Part shown: positions 61,319 through 64,000 of the stretch, piece by piece
How the letters are laid out: every line of letters starts with the position of its first letter
Numbering within the stretch: the stretch's first letter is position 1
NCBI GenBank assembly: GCA_050433985.1
Contig: JBNPWE010000005.1
Coordinates: forward strand, 124,001 to 188,000
Length of the DNA: 64,000 nucleotides
DNA from: JACIYW01 sp014359745
GTDB lineage: Bacteria; Pseudomonadota; Alphaproteobacteria; Rhodobacterales; Rhodobacteraceae
Direction: 5' to 3'
The notes under the pieces: model-generated
The model's input: the letters and a program-made list of their open reading frames with translations, nothing else
Database searches by the model: none
Told to the model about the DNA's origin: nothing
Translations under genes and position numbers: made by a program

Positions 61319-63283
61319 ATGGAAACCATACTTCTTCTGTCGCCGCTGGTGGGCGCGCTGATCTGCGGCTTTGGCTGGCGGGTAATCGGTGAACAGGCCG
61401 GGCAGGTGATCACAACAGGGCTCTTGTTCCTGTCGGCGCTTCTGTCCTGGGTGATCTTTCTGACCTTTCACGGCGAAACGCAGCATATCGACCTGATGCG
61501 CTGGGTGTCGTCGGGCAGCTTCGACGCGCCCTGGTCGATCCGCATCGACCGGCTGACCGCGATCATGCTGGTGGTGATCACCACCGTTTCCAGCCTCGTG
61601 CACCTGTATTCCTTTGGCTACATGGCGCATGACGAGAACTGGAAAGAGGGCGAGCATTACAAGGCGCGGTTCTTCGCCTATCTGTCGTTCTTCACCTTTG
61701 CCATGCTGATGCTGGTGACATCCGACAACCTGTTGCAGATGTTCTTTGGCTGGGAAGGGGTTGGCGTTGCCTCATATCTGCTGATCGGGTTCTATTACCG
61801 CAAGCCGTCGGCCAATGCCGCCGCGATCAAGGCGTTCGTGGTGAACCGGGTGGGCGATTTCGGGTTCGCACTGGGGATCTTCGCGCTGTTCTTCCTGACC
61901 GACAGCATCCATTTCGACGTTATTTTCCAGAAAGCCCCGGAACTGGCCCAGACCAACCTCAGCTTTCTGTGGCGCGACTGGAACGCGGCCAACCTGATCG
62001 CGTTCCTGTTGTTCATCGGTGCGATGGGCAAATCGGCGCAGCTTTTCCTGCACACCTGGCTGCCCGACGCGATGGAAGGGCCGACGCCGGTGTCGGCGCT
62101 TATCCACGCCGCCACCATGGTGACGGCGGGGGTGTTTCTGGTCTGCCGCATGTCGCCCCTGATCGAATATGCGCCAGAGGCCAAGATGTTCATCGTGGTC
62201 ATCGGCGCATCAACCGCGTTCTTCGCCGCCACCGTTGGCCTTGTGCAGAACGACATCAAGCGGGTGATCGCCTATTCGACCTGTTCGCAGCTTGGTTACA
62301 TGTTCGTGGCGGCGGGTGTCGGCGTTTACAGCGTCGCCATGTTTCACCTGCTGACCCATGCGTTTTTCAAAGCGATGCTGTTTCTGGGCGCCGGATCGGT
62401 CATTCACGGGATGCACCACGAACAGGACATGCGCGCCTATGGCGGGCTGCGCCGCAAGCTGCCCTATACATATTACGCGATGCTGATCGGCACGCTGGCG
62501 ATCACCGGGGTCGGCATTCCACTGACCCATATCGGCTTTGCCGGGTTCCTGTCGAAGGATGCGATCATTGAATCGGCCTATGCGGGGGGCACCGGATTTG
62601 CCTTCTGGGCGCTGGTGATCGCGGCGGCGTTCACCTCTTTCTATTCCTGGCGGCTGATGTTCATGACCTTTTTCGGCAAGGCGCGCGGCAACAAGCACAC
62701 CCATGACCACGCGCATGAAAGCCCCTGGACGATGCTGTTGCCGTTGGGCGTGCTTGCGGTGGGGGCAACGCTGGCAGGGATGATCTGGTATGAGCCCTTC
62801 TTCGGTGATCCGCGTCTGCTGGAGGAATGGTTCGGCCCTGCCGTGTTCATGGGCGCCGACAACCATGTGATCGAAGAGGCGCATCACGCCCCCGCCTGGG
62901 TCAAGGTATCGCCCTTTATCGCGATGCTGGCCGGGTTTTGCCTGGCGTGGCTGTTTTACATCCGCCGCCCCGACCTGCCGGGTCGGCTGGCCACGGCGCA
63001 GCGGCCGCTGTATCTGTTCCTGCTCAACAAATGGTATTTCGACGAGATTTACGCGGTGATCTTCGTGCAGCCCGCACGCTGGCTGGGCAATTTCCTGTGG
63101 AAACGCGGCGATGGTGATGTGATCGACGGCGGCATCAACGGGCTGGCGCTGGGGATCATTCCGATGCTGACCCGGCTGGCCGGGCGGATGCAGTCTGGGT
63201 ACATGTTCCATTATGCCTTTGCGATGGTGATCGGCATCGTCCTGATGGTCACCTGGATGACGCTTGCCGGGGGGGCGCAGTGA
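61319..63283 (+). CDS. nuoL: NADH-quinone oxidoreductase subunit L
   Basis: 654 residues; distal proton-pumping subunit of the Mrp-antiporter type. Conserved core GWEGVGVASYLLIGFYYRK and LLFIGAMGKSAQLFLHTWLPDAMEGPTPVSALIHAATMVTAGVFLVCR with the key Lys; long lateral helix at the C-terminal end. The stop shares a base with the nuoM start. Confidence 0.98.
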   Translation: METILLLSPLVGALICGFGWRVIGEQAGQVITTGLLFLSALLSWVIFLTFHGETQHIDLMRWVSSGSFDAPWSIRIDRLTAIMLVVITTVSSLVHLYSFGYMAHDENWKEGEHYKARFFAYLSFFTFAMLMLVTSDNLLQMFFGWEGVGVASYLLIGFYYRKPSANAAAIKAFVVNRVGDFGFALGIFALFFLTDSIHFDVIFQKAPELAQTNLSFLWRDWNAANLIAFLLFIGAMGKSAQLFLHTWLPDAMEGPTPVSALIHAATMVTAGVFLVCRMSPLIEYAPEAKMFIVVIGASTAFFAATVGLVQNDIKRVIAYSTCSQLGYMFVAAGVGVYSVAMFHLLTHAFFKAMLFLGAGSVIHGMHHEQDMRAYGGLRRKLPYTYYAMLIGTLAITGVGIPLTHIGFAGFLSKDAIIESAYAGGTGFAFWALVIAAAFTSFYSWRLMFMTFFGKARGNKHTHDHAHESPWTMLLPLGVLAVGATLAGMIWYEPFFGDPRLLEEWFGPAVFMGADNHVIEEAHHAPAWVKVSPFIAMLAGFCLAWLFYIRRPDLPGRLATAQRPLYLFLLNKWYFDEIYAVIFVQPARWLGNFLWKRGDGDVIDGGINGLALGIIPMLTRLAGRMQSGYMFHYAFAMVIGIVLMVTWMTLAGGAQ

Positions 63284-64000
63284 TGGAAAACCTGCTTTCT
63301 ATCATCACCTTCCTGCCGCTTGTCGCGGCGGTGATCCTGGCGCTGTTCCTGCGGGGTGACGACGCGGCCGCGCAGAGCAACGCGAAATGGCTGGCGCTGA
63401 TCGCCACCTCGGCCACGTTCCTGGTGTCGCTGTTCGTGCTGACCGGGTTTGATCCGTCCGACACCGGCTTTCAGTTTGTCGAGGAACGGCCATGGATTCT
63501 GGGATCGACCTATAAGGTGGGGGTGGATGGCATTTCGGTGCTGTTTGTGCTGCTGACCACCTTTCTGATGCCGCTGACCATTGCTGCCTGCTGGAACGTG
63601 ACCTACCGGGTCAAGGATTACATGATCGCGTTTCTGGTGCTGGAAACGCTGATGCTGGGCGTCTTTGTGGCGCTGGATATGGTGCTGTTCTATCTGTTCT
63701 TCGAGGCCGGGCTGATCCCGATGTTCCTGATCATCGGCATCTGGGGCGGCAAGGAACGGATTTACGCATCGTTCAAGTTCTTCCTTTATACCTTCCTTGG
63801 GTCGGTCCTGATGCTGGTTGCGCTGATCGCGATGTATGTCGATGCGGGCACGACCGATATCCCGCGCCTGCTGGTTCACCAGTTCAGCGCCGGGCCGATC
63901 ACGCTTTTGGGCTGGCAGGTCGCGGGCGGGTTGCAGACGCTGCTGTTTCTGGCGTTCTTTGCCTCTTTCGCGGTCAAGATGCCGATGTGGCCGGTGCATA
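63283..64000 (+). CDS. nuoM: NADH-quinone oxidoreductase subunit M (3' end outside window)
   Basis: The first 239 codons of a subunit usually about 510 residues long. ND4-like: KVGVDGISVLFVLLTTFLMPL, VLFYLFFEAGLIPMFLIIGIWGG (Glu in FEAGLIPM) and SFAVKMPMWPVH at the window edge (conserved Lys). ATG 63283 overlaps the nuoL stop (TGATG). Confidence 0.97.
   Translation, partial: MENLLSIITFLPLVAAVILALFLRGDDAAAQSNAKWLALIATSATFLVSLFVLTGFDPSDTGFQFVEERPWILGSTYKVGVDGISVLFVLLTTFLMPLTIAACWNVTYRVKDYMIAFLVLETLMLGVFVALDMVLFYLFFEAGLIPMFLIIGIWGGKERIYASFKFFLYTFLGSVLMLVALIAMYVDAGTTDIPRLLVHQFSAGPITLLGWQVAGGLQTLLFLAFFASFAVKMPMWPVH

Overview
The window is GC-rich alphaproteobacterial chromosome, most likely Rhodobacterales (the Rhodobacter/Paracoccus/Roseobacter group). 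Evidence for this is a murB-ddl-ftsQ-ftsA-ftsZ-lpxC division cluster, a sciP-ctrA-ligA-recG block, CobST cobaltochelatase subunits, an IalB family protein, and a complex I operon with accessory ORFs between the nuo genes. I see no rRNA, tRNA, CRISPR array or intact insertion sequence.

Layout. 1-8 kb: the tail of a radical SAM protein, then peptidoglycan and division genes (murB, ddl, ftsQ, ftsA, ftsZ) closed by a strong terminator, then lpxC. 8-13.6 kb: bamD, recN, two tandem paralogous lipoproteins (the second with a long Tyr/Gly/Pro and Arg/Asp/His repeat tail) and a small lipoprotein. 13.7-24.4 kb: mainly minus-strand genes (sulfotransferase, FAD-linked oxidase, anchored hypothetical, DUF427, aminopeptidase P, cobT, cobS, ialB) around one plus-strand CLC chloride transporter. 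24.46-24.91 kb: a long intergenic region with two candidate minus-strand small RNAs. 24.9-27.2 kb: a HerA-like ATPase, a Nudix hydrolase and a possible tiny membrane protein. 27.2-34.8 kb: the outer-membrane/LPS operon lptF-lptG-lptD-surA-pdxA-rsmA, read on the minus strand with 1-4 base overlaps at every junction except lptD-surA. 34.9-44.1 kb: pepA, holC, a small lipoprotein behind a perfect CtrA-type box, mnmA, sciP, ctrA, ligA and recG.

44.1-46.9 kb is an accessory island of clearly lower GC, carrying a two-gene module: an ABC/AAA-type ATPase overlapping a PIN-like nuclease. The pair is laid out like ATPase-plus-effector anti-phage systems but matches none I can name, and it is the best candidate for an undescribed system here. 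Repeat-rich or scar-like noncoding DNA flanks it on both sides.

46.9-64 kb: a biotin-dependent acyl-CoA carboxylase alpha subunit, then nuoA-M in order (nuoM cut by the window edge). Six accessory ORFs lie among the nuo genes: a sulfotransferase, two membrane proteins, a DUF5337 protein, a lipoprotein and a carboxymuconolactone decarboxylase-like protein. NuoE carries an extra helix-hairpin-helix tail.

A recurrent oddity is short perfect or near-perfect tandem repeats (11-25 bp, 2-5 copies) at or just past the 3' ends of genes: after the radical SAM gene, murB, lpxC and pepA, and inside or across the ends of ftsQ, bamD, the first lipoprotein, lptD and the HerA-like gene. A second dispersed motif (TTCATCTTGGC-NN-AAATAC) marks three gene ends. 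Start sites were chosen from Shine-Dalgarno spacing and coupling to upstream stops; functions come from recognisable family motifs, with no database search.
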